Shown one piece after another: positions 25,466 through 35,080 of a stretch of DNA of 64,000 nt; positions within the stretch are counted from its first letter, which is position 1; each line of letters starts with the position of its first letter. The translations under genes and the position numbers were made by a program. The stretch covers positions 1-64,000 of the forward strand of contig CANRIZ010000008.1 in the NCBI GenBank assembly GCA_947630835.1, read 5' to 3'. Source of the DNA: an uncultured Clostridia bacterium. GTDB lineage: Bacteria; Bacillota; Clostridia; Oscillospirales; Acutalibacteraceae. The notes beneath the pieces were generated by a model that saw only the letters and a program-made list of their open reading frames with translations, was not told the DNA's origin and did not search any database.

Positions 25466-26935
25466 ATGGCGCAGTCACACAAGGTACAGAAGCAGGCTAT
25501 AGGACTGGCTTTGCATGAGATATTGAAGTACATTGACAAAAATCCCGACAAAAATCTTGAAAAGCTGGCAAACAATATCTCGGCAATTTTCAGCGGCCTT
25601 TTTCCGCCCGAAAACTTCAAAAAGCTGAAGCTCGCCGTTGCAGACAGGGAAAATGTTTGGCGAAATTACGGGCTTTCTCTTATCAACGACGTTGACAGGA
25701 GAGTGGTGGAGCAAATGCTTATGTCGCTGGGTATCGACGCCGGATTTTACGGTACGAAGGCGGTGCGCGCAAACAGGGAAAAATACCATTGCAATATTCC
25801 GTTTATTATTCTTTTTGACCCCACAAGCGCCTGCAACCTGAAATGTAAGGGCTGTTGGGCGGCCGAGTACGGATACAAGCAGAGCCTTTCAAACGAGGAA
25901 ATGCAGTCCATAGTAACCCAGGGCAAGGAAATGGGAACGCATTTTTATATGCTCACGGGCGGCGAACCGCTTATCAGGAAAAACGATATAATAGAGCTTG
26001 CAAGGAACAATAAGGACGCGGGCTTTGTAATTTATACCAACGCAACGCTTATAGACCAAAAATTCTGCGAGGATTTAAACGAGGTAGGCAATATAGGGCT
26101 TGCTCTCAGCCTTGAGGGAACGGAGGAATCCAACGACTGGCGCAGGGGCGAGGGCTCGTACAAGCGCACGCTTGAGGCTATGGATTTGCTCAAAAGGAAC
26201 AAATGCCTTTTCGGTATTTCCGTGTGCTATACAAGAAAAAATATCGAATTTGTAACCTCCGACGAGTTTTTGGATATGATAATCCAAAAGGGCGCAAAGT
26301 ATTCGCTTATGTTCAATTTTATGCCCGTAGGCCACGACGCCGACAAGGAGCTTATCCCCACGCCGGCGCAGAGGGAATATATGTATAATTGGCTTAAAAA
26401 GGTCCGCAACTCAAAGACGGGCAAACCGATTTTTATCATGGATTTCCAAAACGACGCGGAATATGTCGGCGGCTGTATTGCGGGCGGCAGGAATTATTTT
26501 CATATAAACTCCGCGGGCGATATCGAGCCGTGCGTGTTTATCCATTATTCGGACGCAAATATCAGAACGCACACGCTTATGCAGGCGCTTAAATCCCCGC
26601 TGTTTACGCAGTATTATAAAAACCAGCCGTTTAACGACAATCATTTAAGACCGTGTCCCATGCTTGAAAATCCCGAATATTTACGCAAAATGGTTAAGGA
26701 AAGCGGAGCGCACTCCTCCGACTTAATACATGAGGAAAGCGTTGACGAGCTTTGCGACAAATGTATGGATTTTGCGAAAGAATGGGCGCCGGAAGCGGAA
26801 AGAATTTGGAATTCGACCAAGCACAGGGATACCCATACGCAGTATTACAGGGACACGCCCGAGGGCAGGGAAGAATTTGCGTGCGGCGGCAACTGCTGCG
26901 AATGCGTAAAAAAAGCGGCTAACGGCGAAGAATAA
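25466..26935 (+). CDS. radical SAM protein of unknown substrate
   Basis: 489 residues. A helical N-terminal region (1-110) precedes the radical SAM core with C123, C127 and C130 (ACNLKCKGCW), the GGEP motif (MLTGGEPLIRKND) and a TIM-barrel body. A C-terminal region contains GCIAGGRNYFHINSAGDIEPC and further cysteines (CPMLEN, LCDKCMDF, CGGNCCEC), like a SPASM or twitch domain holding auxiliary clusters. Such enzymes often modify peptides or proteins, but no precursor peptide is seen nearby. SD AAGGAG precedes the ATG. It is monocistronic, with hairpin copy B downstream. Confidence 0.85.
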   Translation: MAQSHKVQKQAIGLALHEILKYIDKNPDKNLEKLANNISAIFSGLFPPENFKKLKLAVADRENVWRNYGLSLINDVDRRVVEQMLMSLGIDAGFYGTKAVRANREKYHCNIPFIILFDPTSACNLKCKGCWAAEYGYKQSLSNEEMQSIVTQGKEMGTHFYMLTGGEPLIRKNDIIELARNNKDAGFVIYTNATLIDQKFCEDLNEVGNIGLALSLEGTEESNDWRRGEGSYKRTLEAMDLLKRNKCLFGISVCYTRKNIEFVTSDEFLDMIIQKGAKYSLMFNFMPVGHDADKELIPTPAQREYMYNWLKKVRNSKTGKPIFIMDFQNDAEYVGGCIAGGRNYFHINSAGDIEPCVFIHYSDANIRTHTLMQALKSPLFTQYYKNQPFNDNHLRPCPMLENPEYLRKMVKESGAHSSDLIHEESVDELCDKCMDFAKEWAPEAERIWNSTKHRDTHTQYYRDTPEGREEFACGGNCCECVKKAANGEE

Positions 26936-26962
26936 AATTAAAACCAAACGAATAACAAACCA

Positions 26963-27000
26963 AAGCGGTTATACCGAGTTTTACCTCGGTATAACCGCTT
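26963..27000. terminator. GCGGTTATACC hairpin, copy B
   Basis: A perfect 16-bp stem (26963-26978 with 26985-27000, loop TTTTAC) lies between the convergent radical SAM gene and the BspA-like gene ending at 27087. T-rich flanks on both sides fit a bidirectional terminator. Confidence 0.8.
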
Positions 27001-27048
27001 GATTTTGCTTTTATTGTTACCTATTGTAACTTTTTGCTTTAACTTTAA

Positions 27049-27240
27049 ACTTTTGAACTTAGACTTTTTGTAAATGCTTCTGCCGTTTAAACGGTTCTCA
27101 TTCCCGCTACTGCTTGAAGAACCCACTTCGCGTCAACGATTGAAAGCTTACCGTCGCCGTTGAGGTCGGCGGTCTTGAATTGCTCGTCGCTGAAATCTTT
27201 TGAACCCGCTATGTACTGCAAAATCCACTTAGCGTCAACG
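27049..27240. repeat. direct repeat (copy 1): 3' flank plus dockerin coding sequence
   Basis: This stretch is nearly identical to 28197-28388, including about 40 bp of non-coding 3' flank. Only about four differences were counted by eye. It indicates recent duplication or gene conversion between the two tandem BspA-dockerin genes. Confidence 0.8.
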
Positions 27241-28142
27241 GTTGAAAGCTTGCCGTCGCCGCTTACGTCGCCGTTTACAATTTGCGGTTCCTCTATTATA
27301 AACTCATTGCCGTTTTCTTTTGCGTAGCTTTCTGCGGCCGAACCCGCGTAACCGTGAATTGTGGTTTCAGTAGGTATTGTATTAAAATATTCTGATGAAA
27401 CAATATTACAATTCTTGTTTAATATATAAATATCGATTAAACTGCCGCAATCGGCAAATGCTGCATCACCTATGCTTGTAACGCTTTCGGGTATTGTTAT
27501 GCTTTCTAAGCTTCTGCAATCGTAAAATGCATAACTGCCTATGCTTGTAACGCTGTCGGGTATTGTTACGCTTACTAAACTCTTGCAGCCTTCAAACGCA
27601 TAATCTCTTATGCTTACAACGCTGTCGGGAATATTATATTCATAATTGTCGCCCGAAATTGTGCAAGGATATCTTAAAAGCTCGGTTTTATCTTTATTAA
27701 ATAAAACGCCGTCCTGTGAAGAAAAATATTCGTTTTTATTGTCCACCTCAATATTTTTAAGTCCGAACAAAAACCCGAACACATTTCCCTCATCAATATT
27801 TTTCACCGTTTCGGGTATAATTAATGTCCCTATAGAGCCGCGATCGAAGTAATTAGAATCGTCCTCAAAAAAAACATTGCTGCCGATACTCGTAACCGTG
27901 TAGCCGTCTAATTGGGCGGGAATGCTTAGCGTTGCGTCTTCGACGTATTCATCGCCGTAATCTTCGCCGTAATAAAAGGTTATTTTCGCCGTGCCGTCTT
28001 CGAGTATTACATACTCAAAATTTCCGCTCTTGTGCGTTTCGCCCTCCGCAAACGCGGTAACTCCCGCCAAGGGCAAAGCAGTCAGTATCATTGCCAATGA
28101 CAAAAGCCATGATAAAATTGTTCTTCGTGTTGTTTTTTGCAT
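27087..28142 (-). CDS. BspA-like LRR protein with dockerin (short)
   Basis: 351 residues: signal peptide (core LLSLAMILTALPLAG, end AFAEGE), an N-terminal region and connector (GVLFNKDKTELLRYP), about four LRR_5 units, the linker NTIPTETTIHGYAGSAAESY, and a two-loop dockerin (DVSGDGKLSTVDAKWILQ and DLNGDGKLSIVDAKWVLQ). It lacks the Cys-rich module of its larger neighbour. SD AAAGGGG precedes the ATG. Only 92 nt separate it from the end of the upstream gene at 28235 and no terminator lies between, so it may be co-transcribed from the G-tract promoter at 31557-31586. Confidence 0.9.
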   Translation of the reverse strand: MQKTTRRTILSWLLSLAMILTALPLAGVTAFAEGETHKSGNFEYVILEDGTAKITFYYGEDYGDEYVEDATLSIPAQLDGYTVTSIGSNVFFEDDSNYFDRGSIGTLIIPETVKNIDEGNVFGFLFGLKNIEVDNKNEYFSSQDGVLFNKDKTELLRYPCTISGDNYEYNIPDSVVSIRDYAFEGCKSLVSVTIPDSVTSIGSYAFYDCRSLESITIPESVTSIGDAAFADCGSLIDIYILNKNCNIVSSEYFNTIPTETTIHGYAGSAAESYAKENGNEFIIEEPQIVNGDVSGDGKLSTVDAKWILQYIAGSKDFSDEQFKTADLNGDGKLSIVDAKWVLQAVAGMRTV

Positions 28143-28196
28143 AGTTTTTCCCCTTTGTTTGGTTTTTTCGGATTGTTACTTGCAGCAATCCGTTGT

Positions 28197-28388
28197 AATT
28201 TTGAACTTAGACTTTTTGTAAATGCTTCTGCCGTTTAAACAGTTCTCATTCCCGCTACTGCCTGAAGAACCCACTTCGCGTCAACGATTGAAAGCTTGCC
28301 GTCGCCGTTGAGGTCGGCGGTCTTGAATTGCTCGTCGCTGAAATCTTTTGAACCCGCTATGTACTGCAAAATCCACTTAGCGTCAACG
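28197..28388. repeat. direct repeat (copy 2): 3' flank plus dockerin coding sequence
   Basis: Second copy of the repeat described at 27049-27240. Here it carries the dockerin end of the 1072-residue gene, but the terminator hairpin found after copy 1 is absent. Confidence 0.8.
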
Positions 28389-31300
28389 ATTGAAAGCTTG
28401 CCGTCGTTGTTAACGTCGCCGTTTGCCTTAGGAGTATCGGGATTTACGGGATCTACGGGATTTACGGGATTCGTCGGGTCACTCGGATTTACAGGCTCTT
28501 TTGCGCCGCAAACGGTGCAAACGCCGTCCTCGTATTTGTGTCCCGCTGCCTTAACAACAATATCGGTAACTTCTTCTTTGCCGTCTTTGTCCTTAAAGTT
28601 CTTGTTGCAAGCCGAGCAATGGTAGTATTCGATACTGCCGTCCTCGGTGCAGGTTGCCGCCTTTGCGGGTACCTGTGCCATATTGTGACCGGTCGCTTTA
28701 ACTACAACGTCGGTAACTTCTTCGTTGCCGTTTATGTCCTTGAAATTCTTGTTGCAAGCCGAGCAATGATAATATTCGATATTGCCGTCCTCGGTACAGG
28801 TTGCCGCTTTTGCTTCAACCTTTTTCATATTTGAATGATCGCATATCATATCAAATTTATTGCCGTGTTCTTCTGCATAGCTTTCTGCGGTTGAGCCTGC
28901 GTAGCCGTGAATTGTGGTTTCAGTAGGTATTGTATAATAATAATCTTCTGATGATGAAACAATATTACAATCCTTATTTAATATGTAAATATCGGTTAAG
29001 CTGTCGCAACCTTCAAATGCACCCTCACCTATGCTTGTAACGCCTTCGGGTATTGTTACGCCTGCTAAGCTGAAGCAACCTGCAAATGCATAATTACCTA
29101 TGCTTGTAACGCTCTTACCGATTGTTACGCTTGTTAACTTGGGGCATTCTCCAAATGCACCCCCACCTATGCTTGTAACGCCATTACCGATTTTTACGCT
29201 TGTTAAGCTGTTGCAATCATAAAATGCACTACCACCTATGCTTGTAACGCTGTCGGGTATTGTTACACTTGTTAACTTGCTACAACTCCAAAATGCACCC
29301 TCACCTATACTTGTAACGCTTTCGGGTATTGTTACGCTTGTTAAGCCGGAGCACTCATAAAATACACTATCGCCTATGCTTGTAACGCTGTTAGGTATTG
29401 TTACGCTTGTCAACCTGGAGCAACCTTCAAATGCATTATCGTCTATGCTTGTTACACCTTTGGGGATATCATATGTTTTTCTTGCGTTTCCTATAGGATA
29501 TTGTATAAGCTCTGTTTTATTCTTATTAAACAATACTCCGTCCTGTGAGGAATAGTTTTTATTGTTTGTATCAACATTTATTTCTGTTAAGCTTTTGCAA
29601 AAATCAAATGCACCCTCACCTATGCTTGTAACGCTTTCGGGTATTGTTACGCTTGTTAAACTTCTGCAATAACAAAATGCCAAATCACCTATGCTTGTAA
29701 CGCTGTCGGGTATTGTTACACTTGTTAAGCTGTCGCAACCTGCAAATGCGCTATCACCTATGCTTGTAACGCTCTTACCGATTGTTACGCTTTCTAAGTA
29801 CCTGCAATCATCAAATGCACTCTCGCCTATGCTTGTAACGCCGTTGCCGATTGTTGCGCTTGTTAAGCTATCACACCAATAAAATGCCCAATCGCCTATG
29901 CTTGTAACGCTGTCCGGTATTGTTACGCCTTTTAATCTTTCACACTGATAAAATGCGTAGTCTGCAATGACCCTTGTTCCCTCGTTTATTTCATAATTTT
30001 GAGGAAATTTATAGTCAATATCAGCTCTTATTAAACAGTTGTCTATATAGAGAACACCGTTTTCCCAGTTTGAATCTTTGTTATAATATTCCGTGTATGA
30101 AAATGCATCTTCACCTATGCTTGTAACGCCCTTACCGATTGTTATACTTGTTAAGCTGTAACACTCTTCAAATGCACCCTCACCTATGCTTGTAACGCTG
30201 TCGGGTATTGTTACACTTTTTAAGCTGCAACCTGAAAATGCGTAGTCTGCAATAACTCTTGTTCCCTCATTGATTTTATAATTCTGAGGGACATCATTTT
30301 CATCTACTAAACAGTTATCTATATAGAGAACACCGTTTTCCCAGTTTGACGGGTTATTGTAATATCCGGTACCATTAAACGCAGAACCGCCTATACTTGT
30401 AACGCTATCCGGTATTGTTACGCTTGTCAACTTGGAGCAATGTGCAAATGCATCATCGCCTATGCGTGTAACGCTGTTTGGTATTTTATATGTTCCCGTC
30501 TTTCCTCCGGGGCATAGTATAAGTTCGGTCTTATTCTTATTAAATAATATTCCGTCCTGTGAGGAATAGTCTTTGTTGTTTGCGTCAACTCTTATTTCTG
30601 TTAAATTGCTGCAATTTGTAAATGCTTCCCCACCTACACTTATAACGCTTTCGGGTATTGCTATGCTTGTCAACTTGGAGCAACCTTCAAATGCATTATT
30701 GTTTATGTTTGTTACGCCTTTGGGAATATCATATGTTTTTCTTGCGTTTCCTATAGGATATTGAATAATAGATATCATATCTCCATCAAATAATACTCCG
30801 TCCTGCGAAGTAAATCTTCTATTGTTTGCGTCAACTTTTATTTCTGTTAAGTTGTAGCAATTTCCAAATGGAGAATCAAATATATATTCAACGCTTTCGG
30901 GTATTGTTACGCTGGTTAAGTTGTAGCACTCATAAAATGCACTATCGCCTATGCGTGTAACGCTGTCCGGTATCGTTATACTTGTTAAGCTGTGACACTC
31001 TTTAAATGCGCTATCACCTATTTCTGTAACGCTGTCGGGAATTGTTACGCTTGTTAAGCTGTGGCACTCGAGAAATGCGCTATCACCTATGCTTGTAACG
31101 CCATTACCGATTTTTACGCTAGTTAAGTTGTAGCACTCATAAAATGCACCACTATCTATGCGTGTAACGCTGTCCGGTATCGTTACGCTTGTTAAGCTTT
31201 CGCAATATGCAAATGCATGCCAGCCTATACTTGTAACAGTATATGTGTCAAGCTTTGAGGGGATTTCAAGCGTTTCTGCGCTACCCGTATAATCCGTAAT

Positions 31301-31453
31301 CTCCGCCGTACCGTCTGCGAGTATAGTGTACTCAAAGTCTCCGTTTGTCACCGCAAACGCGGTAACACCTGCCAAGGGCAGGGCAGTCAGTATCATTGCC
31401 AATGACAAAAGCCATGACAAAATTTTTCGCTGTGTGTTAAATGATTTAAACAT
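28235..31453 (-). CDS. BspA-like LRR protein with Cys-rich modules and dockerin (long)
   Basis: 1072 residues: signal peptide; more than 25 LRR_5 units of about 23 residues (LTSVTIPDSVTSIGDSAFYE type) interrupted by connectors such as DGVLFNKNKTELIQYPIG and DNCLVDENDVPQNYKINEGT; the linker ETTIHGYAGS; two Cys-rich units (CTEDGNIEYYHCSACNKNF) and a CTVCG end; a Pro/Asn-rich spacer (NPVNPVDPVNP); and a dockerin with two perfect Ca loops. It would be a secreted surface or complex-bound protein. Its promoter has a G10 tract between -35 and -10, suggesting phase-variable expression. Confidence 0.92.
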   Translation of the reverse strand: MFKSFNTQRKILSWLLSLAMILTALPLAGVTAFAVTNGDFEYTILADGTAEITDYTGSAETLEIPSKLDTYTVTSIGWHAFAYCESLTSVTIPDSVTRIDSGAFYECYNLTSVKIGNGVTSIGDSAFLECHSLTSVTIPDSVTEIGDSAFKECHSLTSITIPDSVTRIGDSAFYECYNLTSVTIPESVEYIFDSPFGNCYNLTEIKVDANNRRFTSQDGVLFDGDMISIIQYPIGNARKTYDIPKGVTNINNNAFEGCSKLTSIAIPESVISVGGEAFTNCSNLTEIRVDANNKDYSSQDGILFNKNKTELILCPGGKTGTYKIPNSVTRIGDDAFAHCSKLTSVTIPDSVTSIGGSAFNGTGYYNNPSNWENGVLYIDNCLVDENDVPQNYKINEGTRVIADYAFSGCSLKSVTIPDSVTSIGEGAFEECYSLTSITIGKGVTSIGEDAFSYTEYYNKDSNWENGVLYIDNCLIRADIDYKFPQNYEINEGTRVIADYAFYQCERLKGVTIPDSVTSIGDWAFYWCDSLTSATIGNGVTSIGESAFDDCRYLESVTIGKSVTSIGDSAFAGCDSLTSVTIPDSVTSIGDLAFCYCRSLTSVTIPESVTSIGEGAFDFCKSLTEINVDTNNKNYSSQDGVLFNKNKTELIQYPIGNARKTYDIPKGVTSIDDNAFEGCSRLTSVTIPNSVTSIGDSVFYECSGLTSVTIPESVTSIGEGAFWSCSKLTSVTIPDSVTSIGGSAFYDCNSLTSVKIGNGVTSIGGGAFGECPKLTSVTIGKSVTSIGNYAFAGCFSLAGVTIPEGVTSIGEGAFEGCDSLTDIYILNKDCNIVSSSEDYYYTIPTETTIHGYAGSTAESYAEEHGNKFDMICDHSNMKKVEAKAATCTEDGNIEYYHCSACNKNFKDINGNEEVTDVVVKATGHNMAQVPAKAATCTEDGSIEYYHCSACNKNFKDKDGKEEVTDIVVKAAGHKYEDGVCTVCGAKEPVNPSDPTNPVNPVDPVNPDTPKANGDVNNDGKLSIVDAKWILQYIAGSKDFSDEQFKTADLNGDGKLSIVDAKWVLQAVAGMRTV

Positions 31454-31556
31454 TTCTTACCCGCTTTCTGTTCTCTTTTATTTGTTGATTATCCTGTAAT
31501 TTGAGGTAAGCGTTAAACTTTTTGCTTTGCCTCGGAATTACAAAAATATCAATCAT

Positions 31557-31586
31557 ATTCTACCCCCCCCCCTATGATTTTGTCAA
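31557..31586 (-). promoter_or_regulatory. promoter with G10 tract in the spacer
   Basis: Minus strand: TTGACA (31586-31581), spacer AAATCATA plus ten G (31572-31563), then TAGAAT (31562-31557). The spacer is 18 bp, and loss of one G would give the optimal 17. About 100 nt of leader precede the BspA-like start at 31453. This is the layout of known phase-variable promoters. Confidence 0.75.
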
Positions 31587-31668
31587 GGCTTATTTGCCTT
31601 TTTTAACGTAAAATCGGTATGTTTAAATATCAGCTTTATAATTTATATAAAATATCACTTAAATAAAG

Positions 31669-31702
31669 GCGGTTATACCAAGTTTTACCTCGGTACAACC
31701 GC
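31669..31702 (-). terminator. GCGGTTATACC hairpin, copy C
   Basis: A 14-bp stem with two mismatches (31669-31682 with 31689-31702) downstream of the GH95-like gene, followed on the minus strand by TTTATTTAAG. The associated motif TTGTTACCTGTCGCAAC lies at 31732-31748. The rest of 31703-31826 shows nothing else. Confidence 0.6.
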
Positions 31703-31826
31703 TTTAACCTTGCTTTAACATTGTTTCAACTTGTTACCTGTCGCAACAATTTAAACCGCCCGATATCCGAAAAATCGAATACCGGGCAGTCCGTGTTTGT
31801 TATTTTCGTCTGTTTCACATTGAAAA

Positions 31827-34541
31827 TTAAAAATTAAATTCAAGCGTTTTTGTCTCGCCCGCCTTTAACTCAACCGTTTGAGCGTCGGAGCCCGCGCAGG
31901 AAACCTTTATGCTCTGAGCAACGTCGGAGCTTATTTGAGCCGTCGCCTTGCCGTTTTCCCACTTTACGGAAACCACGGCAGCGGTTCTTGCCCTGAGTCC
32001 GCTTATCTCGCCCTGCGTCCAATCGCTCGGAAGCGCAGGCAAAAGCTCGATCTCGCCCTTTTCGGAATACACAAGGCTCTCGTTTATTATGCCTGCCATA
32101 CCGAGCTCCGTATCGGTACAGTAGGTGTCCGAACCCCTGTTCGTGTTGTGGTCGGTCATTAACGAGTCGTAACAAATATTGCTCTTTAAAAGGCTGTGAA
32201 CAAGGTCGTTTACCCTGTCGCCCTGTTTAAGCCTTGCAAGCACCAAGGCTTGATGAACAAAGCCGTGCGAAGCGCTGTTTTCCTTTTCCCTGTTCTCTAT
32301 TGCCTGTAAAACCGCATTGGCAAGCTGCTCGTCGTGCTGCGTTTCGTTTAAGGGCCAAGCGCAGTAAAGGTGACTTATATGGCGGTGCTTGTTATTGTCC
32401 TCATACTGATTGGCGCACCATTCCTTAACGGCTCCGCTGTCGTCAAAGCTGTAATCGGGAAGATTGTTTAAAAGCTGCGTCCAATGCTCGACTCTCTTTT
32501 CGTAGCCCTCGGATTTAACGGCGTTTTCAACGTCTATCGTCATTTCAAGTCCGCTTTTTGCCGCCCCTATATCCATAGCCGAATTTGCCGCCATGGTGGA
32601 ATTGTATTTCTCGCCGCCCGTTGAATTTTCGGGTGAATACGAGGGAATGAGCAGATACTTTTCGCCGTCCTTCAATTCGGTCTTGCCCTTTTCGTAACGG
32701 GCGTTGCCGTCCTTATCGGTATAATATTCGGGCGTAACAAGCTGATCCCAGAAATTCGATTGCAGGGTAAGCAGCGGCAGAAGCACGTCCTCAAGCAATT
32801 TCATCTCTTTGCCGTCGTCGCCGGTAACGCTTATGTTGCCGAAGCACTCGTACATCTCGTAAATCGGCTGTATCATCCAGCTCGCTCCCGCGTTCCAATA
32901 CTGGAAGGGATAGCCCTGGTAGTATTCCGCATTCAACGCGCCGTCGCCGTCGCTGTGAACCGGAGTTTGAATTGCGTCCTTCATACCGTAAATCTTTTCG
33001 GCGTTTATTTTCCAATCGTCTATCTGACGAAGAATAAACCTGATATAGCCCTCGCCGAACTCCGAAAGATTGGAGGTATTCATACCGCTTGACTGAAGAT
33101 TTACGTTTGCGTCCATGGTGTAGTCGCTTCGCCAGCCGGGGTTAAATTCGCCCGTCCACATACCCGAAAGCCTTGTCATCGAATAGCCGCTTGAGCAAAT
33201 CATAGCGTATCTTGCCTGACTGTAAAACCTTTCGATAAGCGCCTCGTTCACCTTGCCCGAAAGCTTTTGCCTAAACAGTAAATCCTCGTTGGAAAGCGCT
33301 CTTTGCTTATTCTCGTCGCCGCCGAGAGTGAAGCTTACGCGGTTAAACATTTCCGCCTGAATATCCGCGCTCGGCTTTAAAGCCTTTTGATAATCGAACT
33401 TGCCGTTTTCCGTGTATTTTTTTGCGGCGTTCCTGCAATCTTCAAGCAAAGAATCAACAAGAGCGTATTGCGTTTTGCCCTCAAATTCCTCAAACGGGCA
33501 CATATTGAAGCTTCTGTCGTTCTTGGTTATAAGGTAAACGGCGTCGGCGTCCGTAATTTTGACGGCGGGATTGACGTCGCCCTTAATTACGCTTTCGCCC
33601 TGCTTTTGGTTTTTGTCGGCTTCAAGCTGAACCTTCTCCTTTGAGCCGCCCTCCGCTATTATATATGTAACGCCGGCATAGCCGCCGTTGCCCAGCGAGG
33701 AAAGCTCGTAATCCGGATAATGCGCGACAAAGCTTATGTATTCGCAGTTGTCGTCAACAAGCTTTTTGTACTGCATATTGTTCTCGTCGCCGTTGCCGAA
33801 TTTGTACATACCGCTTGCGTCGTCAAGCGAAAGAGTGAGATTTATTTTGCTTCCCTCGGACGATTCGGTGATTTTTGTAATCGTAACGTCGTCTGCACGG
33901 GAGGTAAAAGTAGCTCTTTCCCAAGTTCCGTTTTTATCGCGGTAAGAAACGCCGACCTCGCCGGTTTCGTAATCCGTCCAACGGATATAATCCTTAAAGA
34001 ACAGGTTTTTTTCCTGAGTAAGCCTTAACTGCTGACCCGGGTGGAAGGAATAGCCGTAATTCCAGCCCTTGCAATCCGCAACGTTCCAGCTTTGGTCAAG
34101 GTTTACTATCGCCTGCCTTGTTTTTTCAAGGTCGCCCGTTAAATCGGGAAGATAATCCCTGTCACGGTCGGTGGGCATAATGTAATCGACGTCCTGATAA
34201 ATAATAGTGTCGCTGTACGGAGCGCCGGAGGTGACAAAGCCGAGCCTTCCGTTGCCGCCTATCATTCCGTCTCGCCAATATCTGCCCTGCGTTTTGGTCT
34301 TGGGATAGGTGACTACATTGTGAAATTCAGTCGAAAACGCCTTTTGGGTTTCGCCTTTGAGCATAGAAGCGTCGCCCTGCGTGGACTTTTGATAAGCCGT
34401 AAACCCGAGCGCCGCCGCCGAAAGCAATATGCAAACGGTAAGCACTATGCACAATATTGTTTTTAAAGTCTTTTTGACAATTTTTTTGAATTTGTCGCTT
34501 AAATGAAGTTTTTTCAAAAGTATCATCCCTTTCGTTTCCAT
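31827..34541 (-). CDS. membrane-anchored GH95-like glycoside hydrolase
   Basis: 904 residues. A basic N-terminus and one membrane helix (about 24-50) anchor it outside the cell; there is no dockerin. The body follows the GH95 plan: an N-terminal beta domain (GNGRLGF), the (alpha/alpha)6 barrel with MWTGEFNPGWRSDYTMDAN and the VNLQ that supplies the Asn pair, HRHISHLYCAWPLNETQ, an acidic TYCTDTELGMAG segment, and the C-terminal ELLPALPSDWTQGEISGLRAR. GH95 enzymes are alpha-L-fucosidases or alpha-L-galactosidases. The exact substrate is open, since several catalytic segments deviate from fucosidase consensus. It is transcribed away from the GH2/GH30 operon. Confidence 0.8.
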   Translation of the reverse strand: METKGMILLKKLHLSDKFKKIVKKTLKTILCIVLTVCILLSAAALGFTAYQKSTQGDASMLKGETQKAFSTEFHNVVTYPKTKTQGRYWRDGMIGGNGRLGFVTSGAPYSDTIIYQDVDYIMPTDRDRDYLPDLTGDLEKTRQAIVNLDQSWNVADCKGWNYGYSFHPGQQLRLTQEKNLFFKDYIRWTDYETGEVGVSYRDKNGTWERATFTSRADDVTITKITESSEGSKINLTLSLDDASGMYKFGNGDENNMQYKKLVDDNCEYISFVAHYPDYELSSLGNGGYAGVTYIIAEGGSKEKVQLEADKNQKQGESVIKGDVNPAVKITDADAVYLITKNDRSFNMCPFEEFEGKTQYALVDSLLEDCRNAAKKYTENGKFDYQKALKPSADIQAEMFNRVSFTLGGDENKQRALSNEDLLFRQKLSGKVNEALIERFYSQARYAMICSSGYSMTRLSGMWTGEFNPGWRSDYTMDANVNLQSSGMNTSNLSEFGEGYIRFILRQIDDWKINAEKIYGMKDAIQTPVHSDGDGALNAEYYQGYPFQYWNAGASWMIQPIYEMYECFGNISVTGDDGKEMKLLEDVLLPLLTLQSNFWDQLVTPEYYTDKDGNARYEKGKTELKDGEKYLLIPSYSPENSTGGEKYNSTMAANSAMDIGAAKSGLEMTIDVENAVKSEGYEKRVEHWTQLLNNLPDYSFDDSGAVKEWCANQYEDNNKHRHISHLYCAWPLNETQHDEQLANAVLQAIENREKENSASHGFVHQALVLARLKQGDRVNDLVHSLLKSNICYDSLMTDHNTNRGSDTYCTDTELGMAGIINESLVYSEKGEIELLPALPSDWTQGEISGLRARTAAVVSVKWENGKATAQISSDVAQSIKVSCAGSDAQTVELKAGETKTLEFNF

Positions 34542-34674
34542 ATAATATCATTAATCCGTCATAAAAGTAAATACCTTTTATATAAATTGTAAATTCATAT
34601 AATTTTATGCTTTTATTTCGTTGCAATATTGATATTTCCATTGTATAATATTAAAAACGCCGCGGGGTGAGAAT

Positions 34675-35076
34675 ATGGACGAAGAAAAAATCACACGGGT
34701 TGTCGCCGCCCTCATTTGGGATAAAGGCAGATTTATGATTTGCCAAAGACCGAAGCACAAAACAAGAGGGCTTTTGTGGGAATTTGTCGGCGGCAAGGTC
34801 GAAGCGGGCGAAAGCCCGGAGCAAGCCCTTATCAGGGAATGTCGCGAGGAGCTTGACGTGGGAATACAGGTAAACGACGTTTTTACCGAGGTAACGCACA
34901 GATACCCGGATTTGCTTATCAGCTTAACTCTCTTCAACGCAGAGATAACCGAGGGCGAGCCGAAGCTGCTCGAGCACAACGCCATAAAATGGATAACGCC
35001 CGACGAAATACCCGAATACGATTTTTGCCCCGCCGACAGGGATATACTAAAAATGATTACGGAAACGTGCAGGTAA
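34675..35076 (+). CDS. mutT: NUDIX hydrolase, MutT/8-oxo-dGTPase type
   Basis: 133 residues. The Nudix box is complete: GGKVEAGESPEQALIRECREELDV (pattern Gx5Ex7REUxEExGU), and the N-terminal VVAALIWDKGRFMICQRP is typical of MutT-like dNTP pyrophosphohydrolases that remove oxidised nucleotides. The protein is short, with no extra domain. It ends 4 nt before the GH2 gene, so it is likely co-transcribed with the mannosidase and GH30 genes, an odd pairing of housecleaning and glycan degradation. Confidence 0.88.
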   Translation: MDEEKITRVVAALIWDKGRFMICQRPKHKTRGLLWEFVGGKVEAGESPEQALIRECREELDVGIQVNDVFTEVTHRYPDLLISLTLFNAEITEGEPKLLEHNAIKWITPDEIPEYDFCPADRDILKMITETCR

Positions 35077-35080
35077 TAAT

